Shown here: positions 63,361 to 64,000 of the stretch, piece by piece
Layout: each line of letters opens with the position of its first letter
How positions within the stretch are numbered: the stretch's first letter is position 1
Source of the DNA: Actinomycetes bacterium
Lineage (GTDB): Bacteria; Actinomycetota; Actinomycetes; Mycobacteriales; Mycobacteriaceae
NCBI GenBank assembly: GCA_023461275.1
Contig: JAEYMI010000037.1
Location: 1-64,000 of the forward strand
Length of the DNA: 64,000 bases
Direction of reading: 5' to 3'
The notes under the pieces: model-generated
What the model was told of the DNA's origin: nothing
Database searches by the model: none
Seen by the model: the letters and a program-made list of their open reading frames with translations, nothing else
Made by a program: the position numbers and the translations under genes

Positions 63361-63995
63361 GACAGTGCCTTCACCCAGTTGCGCAGCAGATGAGCGCCGG
63401 CGTCGCCGGATTTCTCCGGATGGAATTGTGTCGCAGACAGTGCGGTGTTCTCGACCGCGGCGAGGAACGGCCCGCCGTGGGTGGCCCAGGTGAGCTTCGC
63501 GGCGGCCAGCGGCGAACCGTCGTTGTCGAGCTCCCACTCCTGCGCCGCGTACGAGTGCACGAAGTAGAAGCGCGTGTCTTCATCGAGGCCGTCGAACAGG
63601 ACCGAGTCCTTGGCGGCCTGCACCGTGTTCCACCCCATGTGCGGCAACACTTTTGCCGGAAGCTGGCTGACCGTACCGGGCCATTCGCCGCAGCCGTCGG
63701 TCTCGACACCGAATTCGACGCCCCGCTCGAACAGGATCTGCATGCCGACGCAGATGCCGAGGACCGGACGTCCGCCGGCCAGCCGTCGTCCGATGATCCG
63801 GTCGCCCTGCACCGCGCGCAGACCGTGCATGCAGGCCTCGTAAGCACCGACGCCGGGTACCACGAGGCCGTCGCACTCGATGGCGGCATCGCGATCGGCG
63901 GTCACGGTGACTTCCGCGCCGACACGTTCGAGGGCGCGCTGCGCCGAACGCAGGTTGCCCGATCCGTAATCGAGGATGGTGACCGAAACCGTCAC
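63357..63995 (-). CDS. hisH: Imidazole glycerol phosphate synthase glutaminase subunit
   Basis: A 212-residue class I glutamine amidotransferase that feeds ammonia to HisF. Catalytic Cys82 in GICVGMQILF and His in ATQFHPEKSG with Glu. The GTG at 63995 is near the window edge; the reading frame starts VTILDYGSGNLRSAQRAL as expected, so the gene appears complete or nearly so. Confidence 0.95.
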   Translation of the reverse strand: MTVSVTILDYGSGNLRSAQRALERVGAEVTVTADRDAAIECDGLVVPGVGAYEACMHGLRAVQGDRIIGRRLAGGRPVLGICVGMQILFERGVEFGVETDGCGEWPGTVSQLPAKVLPHMGWNTVQAAKDSVLFDGLDEDTRFYFVHSYAAQEWELDNDGSPLAAAKLTWATHGGPFLAAVENTALSATQFHPEKSGDAGAHLLRNWVKALS

Positions 63996-64000
63996 AGGGC

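Overview
The window is high-GC actinobacterial DNA. It most resembles a mycolic-acid-containing member of the Corynebacteriales such as Gordonia; the genus is an inference from gene content, not from a database match. Supporting evidence: an antigen-85-type mycolyltransferase, a his-imp-his-trp-lgt-pyk-tesB gene order like that of mycobacteria, a PriA-type HisA with no trpF in the trp cluster, frequent GTG/TTG starts and ATGA/GTGA gene overlaps.

Region 1 (1 to about 7310) is the integrase-proximal end of an integrated element. A tyrosine integrase, an excisionase-like protein, several tiny winged-helix proteins, a replication-type protein, a chain of overlapping small genes, an acidic scaffold-like protein, an HK97-type capsid protein and a probable small terminase lie on the minus strand. 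No portal, large terminase, tail or lysis gene is visible here. A tRNA 3' end ending in CCA at 7310, without its 5' half, marks the element boundary, so the intact tRNA and the other att site should lie left of the window. The layout recalls phiRv1/phiRv2 and capsid-forming phage satellites.

Region 2 (7.4-26.7 kb) is chromosomal: a FUSC-family membrane protein; a truncated B3/4-domain gene coupled to a PaiB-like gene; an M23 peptidase; an iron(III) ABC importer preceded by an IdeR/DtxR-like box; an alpha/beta hydrolase divergent from an HxlR regulator with a palindrome between them; a DinB-like protein; an ammonium transporter with tandem GlnR-like sites; a DEAD-box helicase with a long leader and tandem terminators; a NarL-type two-component pair whose kinase carries a second, degenerate kinase-like half; and an amino-acid permease.

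Region 3 (26.7-29.1 kb) is the most unusual locus. An 84-residue peptide made of three 24-residue Gly/Asp-rich repeats is followed five bases later by a JmjC/cupin oxygenase and then by an Apd1/sucrase-ferredoxin-like [2Fe-2S] protein. This looks like a substrate-plus-oxygenase cassette, possibly a ribosomally made and modified peptide.

Region 4 (29.3-46.2 kb) has a DUF2461 protein, a flavohemoglobin-like protein, a dipeptide-type ABC importer, a mycolyltransferase, a SHOCT/DUF6325 pair, a DUF998 protein, dodecin, an acyl-CoA ligase, a BacA/Rv1819c-like transporter, TesB and pyruvate kinase.

Region 5 (46.4-64 kb) is a long minus-strand anabolic run read from the right edge: hisH, membrane protein, priA, inositol monophosphatase family, hisF, hisI, a 4-oxalocrotonate tautomerase-like gene, trpE, a Trp-associated membrane protein, trpC, trpB, trpA, lgt, then gltB-gltD. 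Many genes overlap by 4 bases, indicating translational coupling.
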